Assembly (NCBI GenBank): GCA_002366595.1
Contig: DFBK01000021.1
Location: forward strand, 10,767-30,243
Reading direction: 5' to 3'
Length of the DNA stretch: 19,477 bases
Source of the DNA: Anaerolineales bacterium UBA3082
GTDB lineage: Bacteria; Chloroflexota; Anaerolineae; UBA7937
The position numbers and the translations under genes are program-made. This document shows, piece after piece, positions 8,241-14,370 of the stretch; position 1 is the stretch's first letter; every line of letters starts with the position of its first letter. The notes under the pieces are model-generated. The model was not told the origin of the DNA and searched no databases. It saw only the letters and a program-made list of their open reading frames with translations.

Positions 8241-8285
8241 CCTATCCTTACAGGATCCCTGTGGGACGGGATCCCGAGGGATAGG
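8241..8285. repeat. REP-like double inverted repeat, copy 1
   Basis: Outer arms CCTATCC (8241-8247) and GGATAGG (8279-8285); inner arms GGATCCC (8253-8259) and GGGATCC (8268-8274) around the loop TGTGGGAC. Its core ATCCCTGTGGGA recurs exactly at 8509-8520 and, with one base missing, inside the structure at 12209-12236. This points to a dispersed palindromic family rather than a gene-specific hairpin. Confidence 0.65.
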
Positions 8286-8305
8286 CGGTACGCGGTTGTG
8301 CGTTC

Positions 8306-8322
8306 GGCATCCTGAGGATGCC
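8306..8322. repeat. Short perfect hairpin
   Basis: GGCATCC, a 3-base loop TGA, then GGATGCC, followed at once by a partly overlapping GATGC-CTCA-GCATC hairpin. It lies 20 bases past the REP-like element at 8241-8285 and may be part of the same unit. Two alternative hairpins are possible, so only one can form at a time. Confidence 0.45.
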
Positions 8323-8478
8323 TCAGCATCCGAAGGAGAGGCGGCAGAGGGGGTCCGCATATCCAGGCGCAAGGGAGGCCACTCATAGTGACAGTAGGTC
8401 GGATATGGAAACCCGCCCTACTTAACAACTCTACATCTCTTAAAATTGATCGACACTTTATCCGTGGCGTCAGCCTGC

Positions 8479-8594
8479 CCCCTGGCCCGCCCGTGCTGTA
8501 CGTAAAGTATCCCTGTGGGAAGCGCAGGGTGCGAAGCATTGATGCCAGCCTGCCCGGTACTTGCCAGCCCGTCCTGGCATCAACGGGCCAGGGG
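8479..8594. repeat. Nested long-range inverted repeat (11-bp outer, 10-bp inner arms)
   Basis: Outer arms CCCCTGGCCCG (8479-8489) and CGGGCCAGGGG (8584-8594) are perfectly complementary over 11 bases. Within them TTGATGCCAG (8539-8548) and CTGGCATCAA (8574-8583) are complementary over 10 bases, and the right-hand arms are directly adjacent. A single strand could fold into a large two-stage structure with about 49 unpaired bases on the left and a 25-base inner loop. The ATCCCTGTGGGA repeat word lies in the left single-stranded part (8509-8520). The size and GC content suggest a miniature mobile or REP-type element, or a structured RNA; nothing identifies it with a named family. Confidence 0.6.
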
Positions 8595-8640
8595 CCGGGG
8601 GCTAGGGATGTTACCATCTGACGTCACTCAAAAACGGGTT

Positions 8641-8697
8641 GTAGGGGAGGGGCTTGCCCCCTCCCGAAACACGGGAGGCCACAAGGGCCTCCCCTAC
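8641..8697. repeat. 57-bp palindromic repeat element (MITE/REP-like)
   Basis: The ends GTAGGGGAGG (8641-8650) and CCTCCCCTAC (8688-8697) are perfect inverted repeats; inside, CCTCCC and GGGAGG form a second stem with a short loop. The reverse strand reads GTAGGGGAGGCCCTTGTGG, which resembles the common GTAGGGGCGACCCTTGTGG class of small palindromic repeats that I recall from Chloroflexota and other environmental genomes. Only one copy is in this window, so its repeat status rests on that recollection. Confidence 0.6.
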
Positions 8698-8764
8698 TCC
8701 TCTTGTGTAGGTCTGATTGGCACATCCAATTCTACCAAAAGTTGTCGCATTCTTAACGAGATTA

Positions 8765-8792
8765 GCCGGGGAGAAAGAGCCCTTCCCCCGGC
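8765..8792 (-). terminator. GC-rich hairpin after the RACo-like gene, possible terminator
   Basis: Arms GCCGGGG (8765-8771) and CCCCGGC (8786-8792) with a 14-base loop, about 30 bases beyond the stop of the minus-strand gene ending at 8821. The bases that follow on the minus strand (TAATCTCG) are not a U-run, so this is a weak call. Confidence 0.35.
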
Positions 8793-8820
8793 CTTCTGAG
8801 AAGATCGAAAGCCCCAATCA

Positions 8821-10650
8821 CTACCTCGCTGGCCCCAGGCGCATGGAGCGAGTGAACTCCTCGGCGAAGGAGGCGTGGTTGGTCAACTCTACATACTCGA
8901 CCCTTCGCGCGATCTGGGCGGCTTGGGCCCGCATCTTTTTGGAGATCAAGGCTATCTTGGCTCCCATCCCCGCGGCGTTCCCTACCTGCTTGAACCGTTC
9001 TGGAGGCAAAGGGGGTAACATGCCGATGGCCATACCGCTCTCTATGCCGATGTAGTTGCCGAAGGCCCCGGCTATGATCACCTCCTCCAGGTCCAAATCG
9101 GTAAGCCCGGCTTCGGAGAGAAGTATGTTTATGCCTGCCCGAACCGCCCCTTTAGCCAACTGTATCTCACCGATGTCGCGGCGGGTGATGACGATCTCTC
9201 TGTCCAGGCCGCTCTCTCGCTCTTCCACCAAGACGAACTCCTTGCCCCGGTCGGCGCGCCGCACTCGAGGATGATCCCTCATCGCTCCCTTCTCATCGAC
9301 TATCCCCAGCCGAAGGAGTTCAGCCACCGCATCTAAAACCCCCGATCCGCATAGGCCCACGGGGGGCAGATCGCCGATAGTCTGGTACTCGACCTGGGAG
9401 CTAACTATGCGGAGTCGCTCGATCGCCCCCGAAGCCGCTCGCATGCCATCTTTGATGTGCGCTCCCTCGAAGGCTGGCCCTGAGGCACAGGAGCAACTGA
9501 GAAGCCTTCCTCCCACAGAGAGGGTGATCTCGGTATTGGTGCCTATGTCCAAGCCCAGCGTAGGCTGTTCCGCCTCATGGATCCCTGTGGCCAGAAGCAT
9601 GGCCACATGATCCGCGCCTACAAAGCCAGCGATATTGGGCAAAAGGTGCAGATACCCTCCGGGAGCGATGGATAACCCAACATCCCGGGCTTTGATATCC
9701 AGGGCCTCGCTCACCGCCGGGACATAGGGCGCTAGGCCCAGTTGGGCTACGGGGAGACCGAGGAAGAGATGATGCATCGCCGTGTTGCCCACCACCACAG
9801 CCTCCAGGATCTGATCGACCTCCATTTCACATTCATCGCAGAGGGCCTGAGCCAGATCGTTGAAGGCTCCCACGACCGCTTCTTGCAACCGGGTGGCTCC
9901 CTCTTTCATGGCGTAGGAGATCCGACTCATCACATCTTCGCCATACCGGATCTGGGGGTTCAAAACCCCCTTAGCCGCCAAAAGTTGTCCCGTGGCTAGA
10001 TTGACCAGGTACCCAGCGATTTTCGTGGTCCCCAAGTCGATGGCCAACCCCAAAGGTTCTCGCCCTTGAGGCAAAAAGCCTATCACCTCCCGCCCCCGAA
10101 GAGCCACACTCCCCGACCACTCGTTACCCCTCAATAGATCGGGCAGTCGGCGCAGCAACTCGAAATCAAAGGATAGATCGGCCAGAGCGTACTCCTCGGC
10201 CAACCGAGCCTGTAACCGACTTCCATCGGAGCGGAGATCCTCTAAAGTGGGCGGAGGGAGATGTAGATCATAAGCCACCACCGCCGGCTCCACCGGCACT
10301 GGTAATTCCAACCCCTCGACCTGCATCCGCTGAGCGGCGGTCAACGATTCGAGAGGGACGAGAACCTTGATATCGCCGCACACCCTAACCTGGCAGGCCA
10401 AACGGAAACCAAGCGCCAACTCTTTCTCGCTTAAAAACTCTCTCTCTGGCACGCTTAGGGGCGAGACCGCGCCAGATATAACCTGTACCTTACAGCGGCC
10501 ACATCTACCTTGGCCTCCGCAGAGGGCCACGAGCCCCACCCCGGCTTCTCTCGCTGCCTCTAAAAGGGAGGAGCCCAAGGCAGAATCACATCCCCGACCT
10601 AGGGGCTCGAACTCGATATGTGGATCCTCACCTCGCTGACGCCGCTTCAT
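8821..10650 (-). CDS. RACo-like reductive activator of corrinoid proteins (2Fe-2S ferredoxin + ASKHA/DUF4445 domains)
   Basis: 609 residues. The N-terminal ferredoxin domain has Cys44, Cys50, Cys53 (CGGQGRCGRC) and Cys86 (RLACQV), ligands for a plant-type 2Fe-2S cluster. A linker leads to a large ASKHA-type ATPase region (about 205-590) with LAIDLGTTKIAGYLV, VVVGNTAMHHLFLG, LGLDIGTNTEITL, GLCGSGVLDAVAEL and EVIIAGAFGNYIG, the marks of DUF4445/RACo proteins. The family uses ATP and an electron from the 2Fe-2S cluster to return inactive Co(II) corrinoid proteins to Co(I) in the Wood-Ljungdahl pathway or in methylamine/methoxyaromatic demethylation. The start at 10650 follows GGGAGGAG. No corrinoid protein or methyltransferase is nearby, so the partner is unknown. 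Confidence 0.9.
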   Translation of the reverse strand: MKRRQRGEDPHIEFEPLGRGCDSALGSSLLEAAREAGVGLVALCGGQGRCGRCKVQVISGAVSPLSVPEREFLSEKELALGFRLACQVRVCGDIKVLVPLESLTAAQRMQVEGLELPVPVEPAVVAYDLHLPPPTLEDLRSDGSRLQARLAEEYALADLSFDFELLRRLPDLLRGNEWSGSVALRGREVIGFLPQGREPLGLAIDLGTTKIAGYLVNLATGQLLAAKGVLNPQIRYGEDVMSRISYAMKEGATRLQEAVVGAFNDLAQALCDECEMEVDQILEAVVVGNTAMHHLFLGLPVAQLGLAPYVPAVSEALDIKARDVGLSIAPGGYLHLLPNIAGFVGADHVAMLLATGIHEAEQPTLGLDIGTNTEITLSVGGRLLSCSCASGPAFEGAHIKDGMRAASGAIERLRIVSSQVEYQTIGDLPPVGLCGSGVLDAVAELLRLGIVDEKGAMRDHPRVRRADRGKEFVLVEERESGLDREIVITRRDIGEIQLAKGAVRAGINILLSEAGLTDLDLEEVIIAGAFGNYIGIESGMAIGMLPPLPPERFKQVGNAAGMGAKIALISKKMRAQAAQIARRVEYVELTNHASFAEEFTRSMRLGPAR

Positions 10651-10747
10651 CTATCTTCTCCTCCCTTTATAAAGCGGGCTTCAGTGAATCTGACCGCAAC
10701 CTCAGATGGCAGCGCAAAAACGCGACTTATTGACCGTTGTGCCAGCC

Positions 10748-10776
10748 ACTCTATATAGATTTTGCACTCCTGTCAA
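10748..10776 (-). promoter_or_regulatory. Candidate sigma-70-type promoter for the RACo-like gene
   Basis: On the minus strand, a perfect -35 TTGACA (10771-10776) and -10 TAGAGT (10748-10753) are separated by 17 bases; the A/T-rich TATATAG overlaps the -10. The start codon is about 100 bases downstream. The -35 is excellent, the -10 mediocre. Confidence 0.45.
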
Positions 10777-10935
10777 GGATGCGATAGAAAGTCCCACGGA
10801 CCTCGATACCAGGTGATAAAGAATCTCCTCTTCTGGCATCGTAAAGATGGCATAATCTCTACCGCGAGGTCCCTCCCTCGACACTGGGCTCAGGACGAAG
10901 TGTATGCTCACATATTATCACCTCAGAAAATAGAA

Positions 10936-10959
10936 CACGGCTCTTCTAGAAGAGCCGTG
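10936..10959 (-). terminator. Intrinsic terminator of the sugar ABC ATPase gene
   Basis: A perfect 24-base palindrome with arms CACGGCTCTTCT and AGAAGAGCCGTG, lying about 50 bases past the ATPase stop. On the minus strand it is followed by TTCTATTTT, a U-rich tract. In RNA the central four bases would form the loop, leaving a 10-bp stem. Confidence 0.75.
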
Positions 10960-11005
10960 AACATAACCCAAGAGCGGAAATTATGGTTTCTAATTTAGAT
11001 CTTTC

Positions 11006-12106
11006 TTAGCGGATCGCTTCCTCCGTCTGGGGGTCAAAGAGGTGGATATTATCCATGTTCAACACCGCCTCGATCTCGTCCCCCACCCTAGCCCTGGTCC
11101 GGGGATCCACCCGAGCGATGAAACTCTTGCTATCGGTAAGCAAGTAAAGGAAGACCTCGTTCCCCATCAACTCCGTCACATCTACCTTGGCTTTCACCCG
11201 CCCCGCGGTGATATTCGGCGGGCAAAACTCCGGGTCGTGTACATCCTCCGGCCGAATGCCGAAGATCACATCTTTCCCTAGGCAGTTCTTCAACTCCTTG
11301 GCCCTCTCTGGCGGAACCAGCACCCGAAAACTCTGGGCATCGATATACATCTCCTCTACGCTCCCCACCAGCGTGGCCTCAAAAAAGTTCATGGCTGGAC
11401 TCCCGATGAAGCCAGCCACGAAGAGGTTGGCTGGGCTCTCATATAGCACCTGGGGGGTGTCCATCTGCTGAAGTACGCCATCCCTCAGAACCGCAATCCG
11501 CGTCCCCATGGTCATCGCCTCCATCTGATCGTGCGTCACGTAGATGAAGGTCGTCTCCAACCTTTGATGTAACTTGGAGAGCTCCGCTCGAGCATGAACC
11601 CTCAGTTTCGCATCCAGGTTGCTCAAAGGCTCATCCATAAGGAAGACCTGTGGCTCCCGCACAATCGCCCGCCCCACCGCTACCCTTTGCCTCTGCCCAC
11701 CAGAAAGTTGCTTCGGCTTCCGACCTAACAGCCCCTCAATCCCTAACATGACCGCCGCTTCCTTTACCCTGCGCTCGATCTCTGCCTTGGGCGTCTTACG
11801 CAACTTCAACCCGAAGGCCATATTGTCATAGACGCTCATGTGAGGGTAGAGGGCGTAACTCTGGAAAACCATGGCGATATCCCGATCCTTGGGCGGCACG
11901 TCGTTAACTAACCGCTCCTCGATGTAGATATTCCCCTCTGTTGGCTCCTCTAAACCGGCCAGGAGACGCAGGGTGGTCGTCTTGCCGCAGCCCGAGGGCC
12001 CCAAAAGAACTAGAAACTCCTTGTCCTCAACCTTGATGTCCATGTCGTTGACTGCGACCACATCGCCAAAACATTTGGTCACATGCTCGTAGGTAACACT
12101 GGCCAT
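11006..12106 (-). CDS. ugpC: Sugar ABC transporter ATP-binding protein (MalK/UgpC/MsmX type)
   Basis: 366 residues, the usual length for this family. Walker A is GPSGCGKT at 36-43, the signature LSGGQRQRVAVGRA begins at Leu134, Walker B is VFLMDEPLSNLDAKL with Asp158, and the H-loop is THDQMEAMTMG. The C-terminal 120 residues form the TOBE/regulatory domain typical of MalK, UgpC and MsmX, which energise carbohydrate uptake from the cytoplasmic face. No permease or binding-protein gene is adjacent, so it may be a shared ATPase serving several sugar importers, as MsmX does in Bacillus. It has its own promoter (12147-12176) and terminator (10936-10959). The exact symbol (ugpC, malK or msmX) cannot be settled. 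Confidence 0.92.
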   Translation of the reverse strand: MASVTYEHVTKCFGDVVAVNDMDIKVEDKEFLVLLGPSGCGKTTTLRLLAGLEEPTEGNIYIEERLVNDVPPKDRDIAMVFQSYALYPHMSVYDNMAFGLKLRKTPKAEIERRVKEAAVMLGIEGLLGRKPKQLSGGQRQRVAVGRAIVREPQVFLMDEPLSNLDAKLRVHARAELSKLHQRLETTFIYVTHDQMEAMTMGTRIAVLRDGVLQQMDTPQVLYESPANLFVAGFIGSPAMNFFEATLVGSVEEMYIDAQSFRVLVPPERAKELKNCLGKDVIFGIRPEDVHDPEFCPPNITAGRVKAKVDVTELMGNEVFLYLLTDSKSFIARVDPRTRARVGDEIEAVLNMDNIHLFDPQTEEAIR

Positions 12107-12146
12107 TTTCTCCCCCTGAAGATAATAAACCCTTACACCGCTCTGA

Positions 12147-12176
12147 AGTGTACCCCAAATCTGCCATTTTAGTCAA
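12147..12176 (-). promoter_or_regulatory. Candidate sigma-70-type promoter for the sugar ABC ATPase
   Basis: On the minus strand, -35 TTGACT (12171-12176) and -10 TACACT (12147-12152) are 18 bases apart. The start codon lies about 40 bases downstream, with GGGGGAG just before the ATG. Position and spacing both fit. Confidence 0.6.
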
Positions 12177-12208
12177 GGGTCGATCACATCATGTTTAGTC
12201 GAGGTTTT

Positions 12209-12236
12209 CTGTCCTGACAGGATCCCGTGGGACAGG
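12209..12236. repeat. REP-like palindrome, divergent second copy
   Basis: Arms CTGTCC (12209-12214) and GGACAG (12230-12235) enclose ACAGGATCCCGTGGGAC. The same word, with one extra T, is in the element at 8241-8285 (ACAGGATCCCTGTGGGAC). It lies just upstream of the ATPase promoter, so it is intergenic like the first copy. Confidence 0.55.
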
Positions 12237-12274
12237 AGTGCTCATCTCTTCCCTCTATAATCCGTTGTCTCAGT

Positions 12275-12370
12275 TCATAACCTTCCCTGGCCCTGACGAT
12301 GCCACGCCCCTCGGCTCTTGGCCTCGAGAAGCCTCCGTGCTAAACTTTTGATGTGCTCTTTGAGGATCAT
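12275..12370 (-). CDS. Small ORF with strong ribosome binding site, 31 residues, unknown
   Basis: On the minus strand AGGAGGTG stands 7 bases before ATG (12368-12370), opening a basic 31-residue peptide beginning MILKEHIKSLARRLLEAKSR and ending in TGA at 12275-12277. A shift of frame near 12300 would continue with REGYELRQRIIEGRDEHS, which looks protein-like, so this may be the start of a longer frameshifted gene rather than a real small protein. I recognise no family. The N-terminal part could form an amphipathic helix. Confidence 0.3.
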   Translation of the reverse strand: MILKEHIKSLARRLLEAKSRGAWHRQGQGRL

Positions 12371-12423
12371 AGGGGCTCACCTCCTAGGTATCTGGGCTGG
12401 TCAAACAAACCCAGGATACCACA

Positions 12424-12552
12424 TCAGGGGTCGGTGAGCACTCTCTTATCCCTTGAAAATCCCGATTATTTAACACGCTACTGTTTTCCCGTGATGCGAC
12501 GGTGGACGGTGAAAAGTTCGACGGGCATCTCCTCCAATTGCAAGGCATCCAT
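12424..12552 (-). pseudogene. Remnant of a small gene, possibly DUF6812-like
   Basis: A minus-strand ATG (12550-12552) preceded by AAGGGG opens MDALQLEEMPVELFTVHRR, continuing ITGKQ to a TAG at 12478-12480. Immediately after, in another frame, lies SVLNNRDFQGIRE (about 12475-12437). From memory, the pattern 'PVELFT..RITG ... LLNN.DFQ.I' resembles small Chloroflexota proteins annotated DUF6812, in which the second block follows the first in one frame with 10 or so residues between. The frame change and the missing residues suggest a decayed copy. The family assignment is tentative. Confidence 0.4.
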
Positions 12553-12748
12553 TTTCTATACCCCTTAGGACAACCGAATCCTTTGTCCACACCAATTTCC
12601 ATCTAGCAACCAGGAGGTCGCTGTCAACGAGAGAATGGTACCACTGTTGAAGGGAGCGGCTTGCTATGACTACTCTGGGGAAGTATAATGCGCCTTGGTA
12701 GGCCGTAGAACCGTCTCCAAATCTCAGGAGCACCGGGGAGGCACAGAG

Positions 12749-13396
12749 GTGACCCACTCGAAACCGGATACCCTCCTTCCCTTCATCAAGCAAGCGCGTG
12801 CCGAGTTAAAGGAAGCCGACCCCGTGCTTTTGGCGGCTCGAAGTGGCGCCCAGTATAAACGGTTAGATAAGGAAAGGGGAGAGTTGCGGCTCGCCCTCTG
12901 GGGCCAAGGTTATCTGGTCATCTACCCCGACTTCATAGCCTATGAAGAGGAGAGCGGGGAGATCTGTTCTTCCTGGAGACAGGCGTTGTTCCTTCACTAT
13001 CTACGGACCGCCGATGGCCAGCCTTTAGCCGACCGCTGGGTCTCCCTGCGGGAGATCGAGGGGGGGCGGTTCTATCATCAGGCCTTCCAAGGCTACTCTG
13101 GCGATAGAGTAGCCAAGCATTTCGGGAACGACATAGAGGGTTTCCGGCGGGCGGCGAAGAAGGCTGGCGGCGAGCGGCGGGACCTAGGCGATGCAGCCTA
13201 CTCCTTTCTGGCCCTACCCCGAGTGCCTCTGGTTGTAATCTACTGGGAAGGCAACGAGGAGTTCTCCCCTACGGCCCGGGTTCTTTTTGACGCCTCGGCG
13301 GGCCACTACCTGCCCGTGGATGGCCTAGCCGTCTTGGGGCGCGAACTGTGTGGCAAGATCATCAGGGCAGCATCCGAAGGAAGGGAAGAGGTTTGA
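12749..13396 (+). CDS. DUF3786 domain protein
   Basis: 215 residues from GTG at 12749, chosen because GGGGAGG stands 7 bases upstream; a TTG at 12695 would add 18 residues of unlikely character. Conserved features of DUF3786 are visible: a central LFLHYLRTADG, WVSLREIEGGRFYHQAF (about 90-110), a RVAKHFG segment, then PRVPLVVIYWEGNEEF (Tyr165-Trp166) and VLFDASAGHYL. No signal peptide or membrane segment, so cytoplasmic. The function of the family is unknown; it occurs mainly in anaerobes and sometimes beside corrinoid or C1 genes (recollection, not shown here). It is followed three bases later by the DUF4416 gene, so the two form an operon. Confidence 0.8.
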   Translation: MTHSKPDTLLPFIKQARAELKEADPVLLAARSGAQYKRLDKERGELRLALWGQGYLVIYPDFIAYEEESGEICSSWRQALFLHYLRTADGQPLADRWVSLREIEGGRFYHQAFQGYSGDRVAKHFGNDIEGFRRAAKKAGGERRDLGDAAYSFLALPRVPLVVIYWEGNEEFSPTARVLFDASAGHYLPVDGLAVLGRELCGKIIRAASEGREEV

Positions 13397-13399
13397 AAG

Positions 13400-13936
13400 G
13401 TGGGAGAGGCCAAAAAACACCCTCCGGTGAAGTTGGTGGTGGGGATGATAGCGGGGCGAAAGCCCCTTTTCGATGCTGCCCAGCGTGAACTGATCGCCCG
13501 GTTTGGCCCCCTGGATTACGAGAGCCCCCTCATGCCTTGGGAATTCACCGATTACTACTCTAGGGAACTGGGAGAGAACCTTTTGAGGAAGTTCGTCGCT
13601 TTCCAAAGGCTCATCAACCCCCTACGGCTGGCGGAGGTAAAACTGTTCACCAACCAACTAGAGGCCAACTTCTCCGAGGAAGGAGCGCGCCGCATCAACC
13701 TCGATCCTGGCTATCTGGATAGCGCTAAACTGGTCTTGGCCACCACGAAGAATCGGGACCACCGCATCTATATCGGGCAAGGCATCTTCGCCGAGGTGAC
13801 CTTGCACTTTCGGGGCAAAAGTTTCCGGGCCTGGGAGTGGACCTACCCCGACTATGCCACCCCCGAATATATCGCCATCTTCAACGAAATCCGTGCCCTC
13901 TACAGGCAGCAGATCTCCTCAGAAGGTAGCGCCTGA
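13400..13936 (+). CDS. DUF4416 family protein
   Basis: 178 residues from GTG at 13400, three bases after the preceding stop. The family blocks are all present: VGMIAGRKPLFDAAQRELIARF near the N-terminus (VVGMIAGRKP), PLDYESPLMPWEFTDYYSRE, FVAFQRLINP, KLFTNQLE, INLDPGYLD (Asn100), LVLATTKNRDHRIYIGQG followed by IFAEVTLHF, and WTYPDY. Length and order are typical of DUF4416 and nothing is broken. The role of the family is unknown; the many invariant charged and aromatic residues suggest a ligand or enzyme site. Spacing makes translational coupling with the DUF3786 gene likely. Confidence 0.85.
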   Translation: MGEAKKHPPVKLVVGMIAGRKPLFDAAQRELIARFGPLDYESPLMPWEFTDYYSRELGENLLRKFVAFQRLINPLRLAEVKLFTNQLEANFSEEGARRINLDPGYLDSAKLVLATTKNRDHRIYIGQGIFAEVTLHFRGKSFRAWEWTYPDYATPEYIAIFNEIRALYRQQISSEGSA

Positions 13937-13950
13937 AAGCCATAAGCACC

Positions 13951-13974
13951 AGATGGTAACATTTGACGCCATCT
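13951..13974. repeat. Short inverted repeat with a related copy near 8608
   Basis: AGATGG (13951-13956) and CCATCT (13969-13974) flank TAACATTTGACG. The stretch GATGGTAACATTTGACG matches GATGTTACCATCTGACG at about 8608-8624 at 14 of 17 positions. It lies between the DUF4416 stop and the promoter at 13985. It could be a weak terminator or part of a dispersed repeat. Confidence 0.3.
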
Positions 13975-13984
13975 CAATGGGGGC

Positions 13985-14013
13985 TTGAGCGGGCAAGTCT
14001 GGTGTGGTACAAT
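13985..14013 (+). promoter_or_regulatory. Candidate sigma-70-type promoter upstream of the metalloprotease
   Basis: -35 TTGAGC (13985-13990) and -10 TACAAT (14008-14013) with the ideal 17-base spacing. The first ORF with a ribosome binding site begins at 14081 or 14151 and the protease at 14371, so a leader of about 350 bases would result. Confidence 0.6.
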
Positions 14014-14080
14014 ATCTACAGATGATGACCTTGCCCAACATTTAGCAGTTCATTCCCTAGTTGCTGATTGAGGGAGGGGT

Positions 14081-14164
14081 ATGTTGAGAGAGAGCCGACT
14101 TTCGTTTGGCGGAAGGAGAAGTGCGCTTTTTTCGTTTCGGGGAGGAGGGTATGGTCAGCGGTAG
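14081..14164 (+). CDS. Short ORF (27 residues) with Shine-Dalgarno, doubtful
   Basis: GAGGGAGGGGT stands directly before ATG at 14081; the ORF runs to TAG at 14162-14164 and overlaps the next ORF start at 14151. The peptide is basic and glycine-rich with no recognised motif. It may be an upstream ORF in the leader of the protease transcript or chance. Confidence 0.2.
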   Translation: MLRESRLSFGGRRSALFSFRGGGYGQR

Positions 14165-14263
14165 AAAGGCCTTGCTCACCGCCACCGCTTTAGCCATCGT
14201 CCTCTGACGCTTGCTCGCCCCTCCTCCTTTCCACCGGAAGCGGAACCCGTCCCACCGGATTAG
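14151..14263 (+). pseudogene. Leader-like ORF, probable frameshifted N-terminus of a secreted protein
   Basis: GGGGAGGAGGGT precedes ATG at 14151, which opens MVSGRKALLTATALAIVL and then stops at TGA 14205-14207. This is the n- and h-region of a signal peptide without a cleavage site. Shifting frame at about 14200 gives PLTLARPSSFPPEAEPVPPD, which looks like the end of a signal peptide with a proline-rich mature start, closed by TAG at 14261-14263. I infer a broken secreted-protein gene, truncated just before the metalloprotease. It could instead be a genuine 18-residue leader peptide. Confidence 0.3.
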
Positions 14264-14370
14264 TGATGACGAGTTCTGCTTGTCTGTTCAGCCGTGATGT
14301 GGGAGAAGGGCGGGAGACTGTCTTTCAGGCTAAGTGCGGTATACGAGCAAATAGGGATAGGAGGGTTACA

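Larger units (their letters stand above)
8088..8820. other. Gene-free, palindrome-rich intergenic region
   Basis: About 730 bases between two minus-strand genes, with no ORF resembling a known family; plus- and minus-strand ORFs here cross the inverted repeats and look like chance. It holds four separate inverted-repeat structures (8241-8285, 8306-8322, 8479-8594, 8641-8697) and a hairpin by the RACo-like gene stop (8765-8792). The 12-base word ATCCCTGTGGGA occurs exactly at 8255-8266 and 8509-8520. I found no clear promoter for the phosphohydrolase. Confidence 0.7.
10651..11005. other. Intergenic region with terminator and promoter between two minus-strand genes
   Basis: The spacer holds a strong terminator hairpin for the ABC ATPase (10936-10959) and a candidate promoter for the RACo-like gene (10748-10776), both listed. 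No gene, tRNA or further repeat was seen. The layout indicates that the two flanking genes are separate transcription units. Confidence 0.6.

Noticed and set aside
8084..8617. 177-residue minus-strand ORF upstream of the phosphohydrolase
   Set aside because: It runs through several palindromes, has no family resemblance and no ribosome binding site; treated as non-coding.
8088..8820. CRISPR array or tRNA gene in the palindrome-rich region
   Set aside because: No regularly spaced direct repeats and no cloverleaf with CCA-type ends or T-loop sequence were found.
12470..12793. 107-residue minus-strand ORF
   Set aside because: It overlaps the real start of the DUF3786 gene and reads across the DUF6812-like remnant in the wrong frame.
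14263..14370. Longer start for the metalloprotease
   Set aside because: It would place 36 polar residues before an obvious signal peptide; the AGGAGGG before 14371 decides the start.
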